Shown here: positions 1 through 8,167 of the stretch, piece by piece
Layout: every line of letters starts with the position of its first letter
Numbering within the stretch: the stretch's first letter is position 1
DNA from: Prevotella sp. UBA3294
Lineage (GTDB): Bacteria > Bacteroidota > Bacteroidia > Bacteroidales > Bacteroidaceae
DNA: 14,787 bases
NCBI GenBank assembly: GCA_002361535.1
Contig: DETG01000093.1
Location: forward strand, 1-14,787
Direction of reading: 5' to 3'
The notes under the pieces: model-generated
The model's database searches: none
Seen by the model: the letters and a program-made list of their open reading frames with translations, nothing else
What the model was told of the DNA's origin: nothing
Translations under genes and position numbers: made by a program

Positions 1-1
1 G

Positions 2-73
2 GTGCTCGAGCAGACTCCCGAACTCTGCAAGATGACCATCCACATGGGCTCGTTGTCTCTTGAAGACATGTAA
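2..73 (+). CDS. possible C-terminal fragment of a plus-strand gene
   Basis: An open frame enters from the left edge in frame 2 and reads 23 residues to a TAA, ending GSLSLEDM. Most of the gene would lie outside the window and I cannot name the product. Two things support it. It ends just before a convergent intergenic stretch that carries a strong stem-loop, and the peptide has ordinary amino-acid composition. Against it, 72 bp of open frame can arise by chance and no start or domain is visible. If real, it is convergent with the HTCS gene and marks the end of the PUL on this side. Confidence 0.35.
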   Translation: MLEQTPELCKMTIHMGSLSLEDM

Positions 74-124
74 AATTGTATTATATGCAATTACTAGAGC
101 TATGGCAGTTATGAGATTGATGAC

Positions 125-160
125 CAAAGGACATTGAAAAGATAGGTTCAATGTCCCTTG
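125..160. terminator. stem-loop, likely bidirectional terminator
   Basis: A perfect 10-bp inverted repeat, GGACATTGAA (129-138) and TTCAATGTCC (147-156), encloses an 8-nt loop. After one A/C mismatch the stem extends by three more pairs (125-127 with 158-160). It lies 22 bp past the HTCS stop and 51 bp past the stop of the possible plus-strand fragment, which suits a shared terminator between convergent genes. T-runs on either side are short (TTT), so it is not a classical strong intrinsic terminator. Other roles, such as a 3'-end stabilising hairpin, are possible. Confidence 0.6.
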
Positions 161-181
161 CCTTTAATTACTATTAATGAT

Positions 182-3100
182 TCAAACGTTTGATTTTATA
201 TAGTCGGTTGGCTTGATATTGAATTGTTTTTGGAAACACTTCGAGAAGTAGGAGGGATTGGAGAACCCTACCATGTAACTGATTTCACTGATGGTGTATT
301 TCCCTTCCTTCATGAGTTGGGCGGCCTTCTTGAGACGCACCATTTGGATCATTTCGTTGGGGGTGATCTCTGCCAGTGTCTTGATCTTGGCAAACAGGCT
401 GCTGCGACTGATGTTCAGCTCAGTGGCGAGGAAGTTTACGTTCAGTTCTGAGTTTGAGAAGTTCTCCTCAATAATCTGGTTCATCTTCTTCAAGAACTCA
501 CTGTCGGTGGGATTCTGGGCTATTTCGGTTACCGGTTCTAACGGCTGGGTGGTGAATTTCTCCATCAAACGACGACGTATCTGGAGGATGTTGCGGATGC
601 AGGCCTCCAGATATTGCACGGAGAAGGGCTTCTCGATGTAGGTATCGGCACCCACGTCCATGCCTTCCACCTTCGAGTCGTCATCGGTCTTGGCGGTGAG
701 CATGATGAAGGGGATATGACTGGTGTGCTGATCCTGGCGCACCCGACGGCACAGATCGGCTCCATCCATGCGTGGCATCATCCAGTCGCTGATGATGATG
801 CTAACCTCGTGATTCTGTAGCAGATGGAGTGCTTCGATGCCATCTTCAGCTGTGATAATATCATACTTACTGTTGAAATTACTCTCTAAGAAATGGCGCA
901 TGTCCTCCGAATCGTCCACAATCAGCATGGTAGGCTTGTCAGAGCCGGTTACGGTTGGGGATTCCAAGGGCTGCTCTGTTGTATGTTTCGTCACTGAGCG
1001 ATCATCAACAGTTGTTGTCACTGACTCTTTCCCGGTATCCGTTTCGTTGATCACATCCTGGCTCACTGGCAGGATGATGGTGAAAGTGCTTCCCTTGCCC
1101 AGTTCTGATTCCACGGTGATATCACCATGGTGCTGATCGACGATGCTCTTCACGATATTCAGTCCGATGCCCGTGCCGGGTTTGTTACCCTCGGCTTGGA
1201 AGAAGGGCTGGAAGATGCGCTCACGGTCTTCCTTGCGGATGCCGATACCATTATCGCTCACGCTGATGCGGAACCTCTGGCCGTCGGGGTCTTCGATACA
1301 CTTCAGACTGACTTCATCCTTCGAATACTTGTTGGCATTGGTGAGCAGGTTGCTGATGGTCTTGATGATGGCCTCCTTGTCCACGATAGCCGTGAAGTGC
1401 TCACTGGGGTAATCAACGGTGAACTGCTTGCCATTCTGTTCGAAGGTGGGAACAAAGCGTTCGCTCACTGAGATCATCAGTTCGTGGATGTTCTGTGGAG
1501 CAAAGTGCATCACCAGACTCTGCTGCTCCACCTTGCGGAAGTCGAGCAGTTGGTTGACCAGTTCAAGCAGACGATGGGCGTTGCGGTCGATGACCTTCAT
1601 GTCATCGGAGGGATGCTCCTGTTTCATGAGCTTCTCCAACGGTCCGATAATCAGCGATACCGGGGTGCGTATCTCATGGGCAATCATCGTAAAGAAGTTC
1701 AGACGTGCTTCGCGCACCTCCTTCTCCTTCTCTTCGTTCAGCCGTTGCAGCTCTATCTGGTGGTGGCGCTCAGCCCTTTTAAGTCGCAGGTGCACATAAT
1801 ACCAGATAACAGACCCCAGAAGCAACAGATAGAACAGCTTGGCGTACCAACTCCACCAGAACGGCGGATTGACAATAATCTTGAGGCTGGCCTCGTTGTC
1901 CGACCAAATACCATCATTATTGGTTGCCTTGACGCGGAACGTGTAGGTACCGGCGGGGAGGTTGGTATAGGTGGCGCTGTTCTGATTACCCACATAGTTC
2001 CAATCTTGGTCAAACCCCTCGAGCATGTAGGCATACTGTATTTTCTCGGGCGAGCAGTAGCTGAGAGAGGCAAACGACAGACTCACCATCTTTGAATCGC
2101 CGTAGCCGATGGTGATTTCTTTCGTTAAGGTCAAGTCGAGCGGCAGTCCGCTGGCGTTGTGTTCCTCCCGATTCAGGATGCTCAGCGTAGTAACATACAC
2201 TGGAGGCATCACCGTATTGGTCTTGATCTGGAACGGAAGGAAACTGTTGAAGCCACTTGTCGTACCAAAGAAAATGCGTCCGTCGCTGGCTTTATATCCA
2301 CTGTTGGGCTGGAACTGCTCGCTGACGAGTCCGTCGTGGAGCGTAAACCGCTGTACACCTTCGTCGGGCACATACTTCACGATGCCGCGCTCGGTGGTGA
2401 GCCATAAAGCCCCGTTGTCCTCGATGATGCTCAGGATGTTCTGACTGGGCACATCAAGACTGACGCGCTTGAAAGCGCCGCGTTTTTTATCGTAGGTGCA
2501 CAGCCCTGCGAAGGTGCCTACCCAGAGTTTGCCTTTCTCGTCGATGAGGCAGCAATTCACCTGATTGTCGGGCAATGAGGAGTTGGAAGTCTCTTCACTA
2601 CGGAAGTTGTGGAGTTTCCGTGTTTTCTGATTATAGCGCCAAAGCCCCTCACCTTGGGTGGATAACCACAGGTTGCCCTCGCTGTCCTCGTCGATATCAA
2701 TGGTGATGGAGTTGATCTTGCCGATGCGAACAAAACCATCGTTTTTGGCATCGTAGAGGCATAGACCCTCCATAGTGGCCACCCAAATATTGCCATGAGT
2801 GTCCTGATAAATGGCATATGAACTGGAGTTGTCGAGTGAGTTGGCATCGCTTGTCTGCATATATTGTCGCATACTACCTGTCTCCAGGTTCATCACAATC
2901 ACACCATCGGTATAGGTTCCTATCCACAAATTGTTATGGTTGTCGGTACACAAAGCGTGGACATTGCGCTTGGAGAGCCAGTCCTGATGGGGGTAGCTGA
3001 CAAAGTGTCCATCGTAGCACATCAGTCCGCCATCGTCGCTGCCCACCCAGATACGTCCTTGTCTATCCTCGCAGAAACGGGAAATGACATTACCGGAAAG

Positions 3101-4078
3101 ACCATTTGCCATGGAGAAGCCGTCGAAGCGTTTCCCTACAGGCGAGATATATTTCACTCCTCCATAAAATGTGCCTATCCACATGCCTCCTTCGGTGTCG
3201 TTGGTGATGGCATAGACAAAGCGGTCGTCAAACTTCTTCCATTCTCCCGTCTGTGGATCAAGGTTGATCAGTCCATCGTCGCAACCAATGCAAATATGAC
3301 CGTCGGGTCCTTCATATAACGTGTGAATATGCCATCCCACCTTTGTAAGCTGAGGGTTCAGCACCTGGTCGAGTCTGCCGTCACTGTGCATCAGCATCAG
3401 TCCCTGCTCCCATGTGCCCAGCCAGTAATGTCCATCGCGGGTCTGAAGCATACAGAGTGAGGTGGGGAGTGGGGAGTGAGGAGCAGAGAACGGTGGCTCG
3501 AACTGGTTGTGTAAGCGGTTCAGTTTTTGTATCACGGGTTCTCCCCAGTTGGTAACCGTCCAGATTTGATTGCTGGAATCAACATAAACCTGAGCGACGG
3601 CATCGCCAGAAGACTTCAAATGATACTGTCTTGAACGGTCTGTTCCTGGAATATACTGCCATACGCCCTGATTCATGGTCGATACCCATAGTCCACCATC
3701 CTTATCCATAGAAAGATAGGTAACCGTGGAATGGATATCCATGGGAAGGCGCTCGAAAACCTGACGGGTGTAATTAATAAAGAACACTCCTTTTGAGGTA
3801 CCGACATACAGGCCATCGTTACATGCGAGCAGTGCAGAGATATATTGGTTGTTGGCCAGCTCGGGAATACGTAGAGGTAGCACCCTGCGTCCGTCATAAC
3901 GGCAAAGACCATTATCGGTGCCGAACCAGATATAGCCGTTCTTGTCTTGCACAATATTGCGCACAGCATTGGCAGCCAAACCGTCGTTCATGGTAATCTG
4001 ACGGTAGCGGAATTCATCCTTTGCCCAGGTAGAGAGGAGCATCAGGGATGCTATGATCAGTAACTGCAGTCGTCGCAT
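182..4078 (-). CDS. hybrid two-component system (HTCS) sensor/regulator of the PUL
   Basis: A one-protein sensor kinase and transcription factor in the inner membrane. It would sense a glycan fragment in the periplasm and activate the neighbouring operon. Numbering is from the ATG at 4078 (1298 aa, usual HTCS size). Signal peptide 1-19. Periplasmic Reg_prop beta-propeller repeats span about 21-610, with units such as GYIWFGTDNGL and WLGTWEQGL. A Y_Y_Y domain lies at about 660-735, a membrane segment at 746-764 and a short charged linker follows. HisKA has phospho-acceptor H801 in AHEIRTP. HATPase has NLLTNANKYS, DNGIGI and GTGIGLNIV. The receiver (about 1050-1160) has acidic pair D1055/D1056, phospho-acceptor D1098 in SDWMMPRMDG, T1128 and K1150. 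A C-terminal AraC-type double helix-turn-helix lies at about 1195-1292. All key residues are present. A TTG 12 nt upstream (4090) would add MSHI, but it overlaps the -7 promoter element, so I prefer the ATG. The ligand cannot be read from the sequence. Confidence 0.96.
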   Translation of the reverse strand: MRRLQLLIIASLMLLSTWAKDEFRYRQITMNDGLAANAVRNIVQDKNGYIWFGTDNGLCRYDGRRVLPLRIPELANNQYISALLACNDGLYVGTSKGVFFINYTRQVFERLPMDIHSTVTYLSMDKDGGLWVSTMNQGVWQYIPGTDRSRQYHLKSSGDAVAQVYVDSSNQIWTVTNWGEPVIQKLNRLHNQFEPPFSAPHSPLPTSLCMLQTRDGHYWLGTWEQGLMLMHSDGRLDQVLNPQLTKVGWHIHTLYEGPDGHICIGCDDGLINLDPQTGEWKKFDDRFVYAITNDTEGGMWIGTFYGGVKYISPVGKRFDGFSMANGLSGNVISRFCEDRQGRIWVGSDDGGLMCYDGHFVSYPHQDWLSKRNVHALCTDNHNNLWIGTYTDGVIVMNLETGSMRQYMQTSDANSLDNSSSYAIYQDTHGNIWVATMEGLCLYDAKNDGFVRIGKINSITIDIDEDSEGNLWLSTQGEGLWRYNQKTRKLHNFRSEETSNSSLPDNQVNCCLIDEKGKLWVGTFAGLCTYDKKRGAFKRVSLDVPSQNILSIIEDNGALWLTTERGIVKYVPDEGVQRFTLHDGLVSEQFQPNSGYKASDGRIFFGTTSGFNSFLPFQIKTNTVMPPVYVTTLSILNREEHNASGLPLDLTLTKEITIGYGDSKMVSLSFASLSYCSPEKIQYAYMLEGFDQDWNYVGNQNSATYTNLPAGTYTFRVKATNNDGIWSDNEASLKIIVNPPFWWSWYAKLFYLLLLGSVIWYYVHLRLKRAERHHQIELQRLNEEKEKEVREARLNFFTMIAHEIRTPVSLIIGPLEKLMKQEHPSDDMKVIDRNAHRLLELVNQLLDFRKVEQQSLVMHFAPQNIHELMISVSERFVPTFEQNGKQFTVDYPSEHFTAIVDKEAIIKTISNLLTNANKYSKDEVSLKCIEDPDGQRFRISVSDNGIGIRKEDRERIFQPFFQAEGNKPGTGIGLNIVKSIVDQHHGDITVESELGKGSTFTIILPVSQDVINETDTGKESVTTTVDDRSVTKHTTEQPLESPTVTGSDKPTMLIVDDSEDMRHFLESNFNSKYDIITAEDGIEALHLLQNHEVSIIISDWMMPRMDGADLCRRVRQDQHTSHIPFIMLTAKTDDDSKVEGMDVGADTYIEKPFSVQYLEACIRNILQIRRRLMEKFTTQPLEPVTEIAQNPTDSEFLKKMNQIIEENFSNSELNVNFLATELNISRSSLFAKIKTLAEITPNEMIQMVRLKKAAQLMKEGKYTISEISYMVGFSNPSYFSKCFQKQFNIKPTDYIKSNV
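3456..3488. repeat. degenerate heptanucleotide tandem repeat inside the HTCS coding region
   Basis: On the plus strand the units are AGTGAGG (3456-3462), a shortened TGGGG (3463-3467), AGTGGGG (3468-3474), AGTGAGG (3475-3481) and a decayed AGCAGAG (3482-3488). In the HTCS frame it encodes residues 197-208, a Pro/Ser-rich FSAPHSPLPTSL stretch between two propeller repeats. The period matches the intergenic arrays at 8133 and 13386. The frame stays open across it, so the gene is not broken. Confidence 0.6.
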
Positions 4079-4087
4079 AATGTGTGA

Positions 4088-4119
4088 CAAAAGTATAAAT
4101 AAACTGCGAAACAGCCAAA
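4088..4119 (-). promoter_or_regulatory. candidate Bacteroides-type promoter for the HTCS gene
   Basis: Read on the minus strand there is a -33-like TTTG (4116-4119), exactly 20 bp of spacer, then TACTTTTG (4088-4095). The latter fits the Bacteroidetes -7 consensus TAnnTTTG. It is the only such pair I found in the gaps between the genes. Transcription would start about 2-6 nt before the ATG at 4078, giving an almost leaderless mRNA. It would let the regulator be made independently of the upstream operon. The region is AT-rich, so a chance match is possible. Confidence 0.5.
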
Positions 4120-4134
4120 AGAACCGTCAACTAT

Positions 4135-7100
4135 TTATCTCTGATAAATGACAATGTCCTTCAGCTTCGCCCATGAAAGGTTAGTACTGTATGTGGTCTG
4201 ATAGATGCCCACATGGAGCTTGGATGCTTCTACCTCCACTGGAGAACCAGGCATGTTGTGCCATGTCTTCCCGTCGTTGCTGGTGCGGGCATAGAGGAGG
4301 TTGCCACGACGTTCAAACTGAAGGATGTTGTCGAACTCGTACCCTTTGTAGTTGGGGTATTGGGGGCGCCCCTCGTTGCTTGTGATGGTGAACATATTAC
4401 CGCTGTTGTATAGCGGGAACACTCCTAACTGATATAGCTTCTCATCTTCTGATACCAGCAATCCACATTCGTTATAGCCCTTTACCTTGTGTTCTTTTAA
4501 TCCTTCCATATCCACGAAATGAGCCATCATGACAAAGTCACCTTCTACCTCTTTACAAATCCGTCCTCCGTTGTTCAGTGGATCACTCTGGAAGTCCGCC
4601 GAGGTGGCAGCCAGCGTTTGTTCTTCTATTTTCTTATATACTGGTTTCATGTCGGGTGAGAGCGAGAACCGACTGTTTGGATCGCTCTCATCGAAATCAT
4701 CATCGCCCAGTGATGGCAGCAGCACGTCCTTCTGAGCTTGATACAAGGTTTTTACCTCATTGGCTGTGAAGGCACGCGGCTGGATGGATAGTTGGTTCAG
4801 ATAGCCTCTAAAACAGTTGGCACCACTCCCATCGGCACCTATTACTACCTTTCCTTCAGGCCTAACCATGATGAAATTGTTCTGTTCGTGCATCAGTTCG
4901 CCATCGCGATAGACACTTTCTTTCCATCCGTCGAAGGTCACCGCCCAATGATGCCATTGACCTTCTGATGCTTTTACTGCCTCGGGCACTCCGCAACTCT
5001 CAAACGAACCGTTGTGGTTCACCAGTCCTGCACCACGGTCTGAACCCAATCGCATTTCTGTAGTGGCCAGATCGGCACGTGAACTGCTGAGCGACACCAG
5101 TGTGGCCACAGGTTCCACCTCGGTTTGCAGTGCCCAGGCACTAATGGTATAAGGAGCATTATAACGATACACCTCTGACACGGACTGTTCGCTGGTCAAC
5201 GACTGAGAACCATTGAAGAACAGAGCCCATCGCCCGTCTTTCACCCTGAGCCGAAGGGGTTTGTTGGCTGTGAGTTTCAAGCCTTCTGCCGTCATTACCT
5301 CGGTTACATCGGCAGGTTGCTTTCTGCCTGTTCCCAACCTGTTGGCGTCGAGGGTGATAGAGGCATTCTGGCATCGAACTGCTGGCTCCACATCCTTCTG
5401 GTGCATGCCTGGATAGCCATCGTTCTGCTCTACCTCAGTATCGGGCAGCTGGGGAGCCTTCTGCCATACCTTCACATTCCATATGGCAGGCATGTGACCG
5501 TTCTTCTGGGTATCGGTAATGCTAATGCGCAGATAACGTGCCTTAGTCTTTTTGTGGTCAATCATGGGTGAGCCCTGCTGGGTGTTGGAAGTGCGGTCGG
5601 CATAAAGGGTCCATTGCTTGCCATCGAGAGAAGTCTCAATGAGGTACTGGTAGAAAAAGGTGGGATACTCAAACGCAGTCCACACCTCGTTAAATCTAAC
5701 ATTCTTTCCGAGATCTATCTGCAACCATTCGGCATGTTTCTCTGGTTCCCAGTTGGTGCGGCGTGCCTTCCACAGGGTGCCGTTGTTGTCGTCAACAGCA
5801 TATTCGGGCTTGAACCATTCATCGTAACAACTGCTGGCGGTGACCTTGGCTCCGAAGGCAAGGTTCTTGTGAGCCTGACCTTTTCCGAGCATCACGTTCT
5901 TGGCATCGTGGGTGGGGACAACGGGTAGTATGCGTCCGTCAGCATCGAAGCATAGCTCATCGATACATACCTGACGGTTGAAACCATGCACGGCATGAGG
6001 ATTGTTGTGCCGATGATAAACTATATAATAGTGACCGTTCTCTTCTAAAACACTATGATGCCCAGGACCATGGATGGTGCCGTCGGCATTGGTCTCAAGA
6101 ATACATCCCTGATACTCGAAAGGCCCCATAGGACCAGTCTTTGATGTGGCGTACTGCACCCGGTAGGTGTGGTCGTGACAGGAGCCAGAGGAGTAGGTGA
6201 AATAATAGGTGTTGCCGCGTTTGAACACAAAAGGAGCCTCGAAAATGTCCTTCAGCTCGGTATTTGGAATGAGCCGTTTCTCAGAAAAGAACTCATCGGC
6301 TGCGATAGGGAAGGGATTCTCCTCATTCCATCCACGGGCATCCGTGCAGGTCGTAGGTTTCTTGCCACTCAACTTGGCTACTCCACAGCCAAAGCCCTCG
6401 TAGATGCCCCAGGTGGTGAAGTAGAGATACTCCTGTCCATCGTCATCGCGGAAAAGTTGAGGGTCGAGGGTGATGGCATTATGCACATAGCGGTCGGGTA
6501 CCATCACAGCATCTTCCTTGCCCAGGATGTTATGCCAAGGACCGATGGGCGATGAACTTTCGCCAATGTTGATGTTACAGGGCTCGCAGTAATAGTAACG
6601 GAAGGTGCCATCCTGTTGTTGCACCACATCGGGAGCCCATACCACCTCGGTGGTAGGCCAGTTCATGACGATGTTCTTCCAGTTGTAGAAATCCTTCGAT
6701 ACCCACACTTGGGCAGGACCGTAGCCATTGCCTGTACCGTCGGTGGTGGCATAGAGATAATAGGTGTCGCCGAACTTCCGGATGGTGGGGTCGGCAAAAT
6801 AGCCAGGGAGAAAAGGATTGCCAGCTCCCGGAGTGTTCCACAATACTGTTCCCCGAGGGTATGCACTCACCTTGAATGAATAGACAAACTGCTTCAGATT
6901 CATCTTTGGTTCAGGATTCTCTTCTGTGGGCATAGGAATCTGCTCATGCAAGACGGGTGCTCCCATGACAATCAGGTACAGGTGCCTCAGCGTCTTTCCC
7001 TGAGGAACGGTGAAACTCGCAGCATTGATGTCTCCATAAATCTCCTCATTGTCGGTTGTGATGCCTACAAAGCCGTAGCGCAGGTTCTCGCCCCTTATCT

Positions 7101-8103
7101 GCAAGCCAAAACCTTCTGCATTCAAATCCACCTTGTCGTCAAGTCGTATGGCATTGAAACCATATTCCTCAGGATAGTGTTTAGGACATAGCCATCCCTC
7201 ACTTTCTGTCAGTTCAGTGTCGAAGGTGCAGGCATATTTTCTTGTCTCCTTTCGGGCATGCTTGAAGTCGAAGTTCACCAGGTGCTGATAACCCCTGAAC
7301 ATCTCATCGCAGAAGGTCTGCTGACTGAGGCCGAACATCCTCTTATAGGTCATCACGGGGTCTTCGCCTATCCTTCCCTGTCGGTAGAGCTCGGCAATCG
7401 ACTTCCTTCCATGCAGGTCACTCCACCACTGGATGACGTAGGGTGAGTGATAGATGTTTTCCTGATGGAGGAAGGCTTTATGGGTGAGATTTTTGAAAGC
7501 CTCGAAATGATAGTTCTCGTCGGTAAGCCAGTCGGGGTTCACCTGCCAGAGCATCCACTGGGAGGTCATCTCAAAAAAGCCGCTTCCGCCCCAGGCATCG
7601 CCGACACTATCAGCAGGAATCTGTAACTGGAACGAGTGTCCCAACTCGTGCGCCATGCAGTTCATCTTCTCGTCTTGAATGCGGTTGGGAGCCACCCAAA
7701 GCGCTCCAATGAAATTGTCGTAGGTGCCACCATAAGCAGTACCGTCGAGAGAGTAGTTCACCATCACCATCATTTTGTACTGGTCGCACTTGGAACCAGG
7801 TTTCGAGAATCCTAAGGTGTCGCGGAAGAAGGTATAGAAAGACTGCACCCTGTCGCGCAGGTTTCCCAGGTTGAAACTCATGGGCTTTCCCTCCAGCATG
7901 GGCGGCTTACTGGTGTCATGGCCAAAACCACGCTCCCACATTAGGATGAGGTCATTGGTCTCGATGCTCCGCTTGAAACTCCAACGCGATGTGTCTGCCT
8001 CAAGGTTCATTCCTCGCAGGTCCTCAGGGATATAAATTTTCTTCTGTGCACAGAGACTTATGCTGGCGCAGATCCCCAATATAAAAAGTATTATTCTTCT
8101 CAT
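4135..8103 (-). CDS. secreted HEXXH metallopeptidase-like (DUF6055-type) / GH43 glycosidase fusion with F5/8C and LamG modules
   Basis: A 1322-residue multidomain protein. Signal peptide about 1-19 (SLCA|QKK); the cysteine lacks a proper lipobox, so it is probably soluble in the periplasm or secreted. Residues about 35-415 form a metallopeptidase-like domain with H152-E-L-G-H156 and a candidate third zinc ligand E178 in GGSGFFE (HEXXH-X21-E, gluzincin style). It is clearly homologous to the adjacent lipoprotein. Residues about 425-735 are a GH43 five-bladed propeller with all three expected acids: base D438 (YFADPT), pKa modulator D547 (ITLDPQ) and acid E622 (IFEAPF). GH43 enzymes are usually alpha-L-arabinofuranosidases, beta-xylosidases or galactosidases; I cannot choose. 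About 745-882 is an F5/8 type C (CBM32-like) module and 905-1125 a LamG concanavalin-like module with YTISAWA and WHHWAVTFDG. About 1140-1322 is a beta-sandwich resembling GH43 C-terminal or DUF1349 domains. A peptidase-like and a glycosidase domain in one chain suggest a glycoprotein substrate (inference). Gap to the CotH gene 63 bp, to the HTCS gene 56 bp. Confidence 0.9.
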   Translation of the reverse strand: MRRIILFILGICASISLCAQKKIYIPEDLRGMNLEADTSRWSFKRSIETNDLILMWERGFGHDTSKPPMLEGKPMSFNLGNLRDRVQSFYTFFRDTLGFSKPGSKCDQYKMMVMVNYSLDGTAYGGTYDNFIGALWVAPNRIQDEKMNCMAHELGHSFQLQIPADSVGDAWGGSGFFEMTSQWMLWQVNPDWLTDENYHFEAFKNLTHKAFLHQENIYHSPYVIQWWSDLHGRKSIAELYRQGRIGEDPVMTYKRMFGLSQQTFCDEMFRGYQHLVNFDFKHARKETRKYACTFDTELTESEGWLCPKHYPEEYGFNAIRLDDKVDLNAEGFGLQIRGENLRYGFVGITTDNEEIYGDINAASFTVPQGKTLRHLYLIVMGAPVLHEQIPMPTEENPEPKMNLKQFVYSFKVSAYPRGTVLWNTPGAGNPFLPGYFADPTIRKFGDTYYLYATTDGTGNGYGPAQVWVSKDFYNWKNIVMNWPTTEVVWAPDVVQQQDGTFRYYYCEPCNINIGESSSPIGPWHNILGKEDAVMVPDRYVHNAITLDPQLFRDDDGQEYLYFTTWGIYEGFGCGVAKLSGKKPTTCTDARGWNEENPFPIAADEFFSEKRLIPNTELKDIFEAPFVFKRGNTYYFTYSSGSCHDHTYRVQYATSKTGPMGPFEYQGCILETNADGTIHGPGHHSVLEENGHYYIVYHRHNNPHAVHGFNRQVCIDELCFDADGRILPVVPTHDAKNVMLGKGQAHKNLAFGAKVTASSCYDEWFKPEYAVDDNNGTLWKARRTNWEPEKHAEWLQIDLGKNVRFNEVWTAFEYPTFFYQYLIETSLDGKQWTLYADRTSNTQQGSPMIDHKKTKARYLRISITDTQKNGHMPAIWNVKVWQKAPQLPDTEVEQNDGYPGMHQKDVEPAVRCQNASITLDANRLGTGRKQPADVTEVMTAEGLKLTANKPLRLRVKDGRWALFFNGSQSLTSEQSVSEVYRYNAPYTISAWALQTEVEPVATLVSLSSSRADLATTEMRLGSDRGAGLVNHNGSFESCGVPEAVKASEGQWHHWAVTFDGWKESVYRDGELMHEQNNFIMVRPEGKVVIGADGSGANCFRGYLNQLSIQPRAFTANEVKTLYQAQKDVLLPSLGDDDFDESDPNSRFSLSPDMKPVYKKIEEQTLAATSADFQSDPLNNGGRICKEVEGDFVMMAHFVDMEGLKEHKVKGYNECGLLVSEDEKLYQLGVFPLYNSGNMFTITSNEGRPQYPNYKGYEFDNILQFERRGNLLYARTSNDGKTWHNMPGSPVEVEASKLHVGIYQTTYSTNLSWAKLKDIVIYQR

Positions 8104-8132
8104 TTTGAATGACTTTTCTTATTACTCTTCCC

Positions 8133-8167
8133 CTTCATTCTTCATTCTTCACTCTTCACTCTTCACT
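8133..8167. repeat. heptanucleotide tandem repeat array, 5 units
   Basis: On the plus strand the units are CTTCATT x2 then CTTCACT x3, 35 bp with no interruption (transcript-sense GTGAAGA x3 then ATGAAGA-type x2). The array fills about half of the 63-bp gap and starts, in transcript sense, at the last base of the stop codon of the CotH-like gene. A degenerate purine-rich stretch follows. It has no coding potential and no clear hairpin. Confidence 0.85.

Noticed and set aside
182..193. 12-bp perfect palindrome TCAAACGTTTGA at the HTCS stop codon
   Set aside because: It is made of the last three sense codons and the stop. A single short palindrome with no loop and no second copy in the gaps is weak evidence for an operator or terminator.
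1484..2095. Plus-strand open frame of 203 codons antisense to the HTCS gene
   Set aside because: It is opposite the Y_Y_Y, membrane and HisKA regions of a well-supported gene. The translation shows no domain or signal and there is no promoter-like element before it.
4079..4090. TTG at 4090 as the HTCS start
   Set aside because: It adds only MSHI before a good signal peptide that begins MRRLQLL, and it overlaps the predicted -7 promoter element. The ATG at 4078 is the better start.
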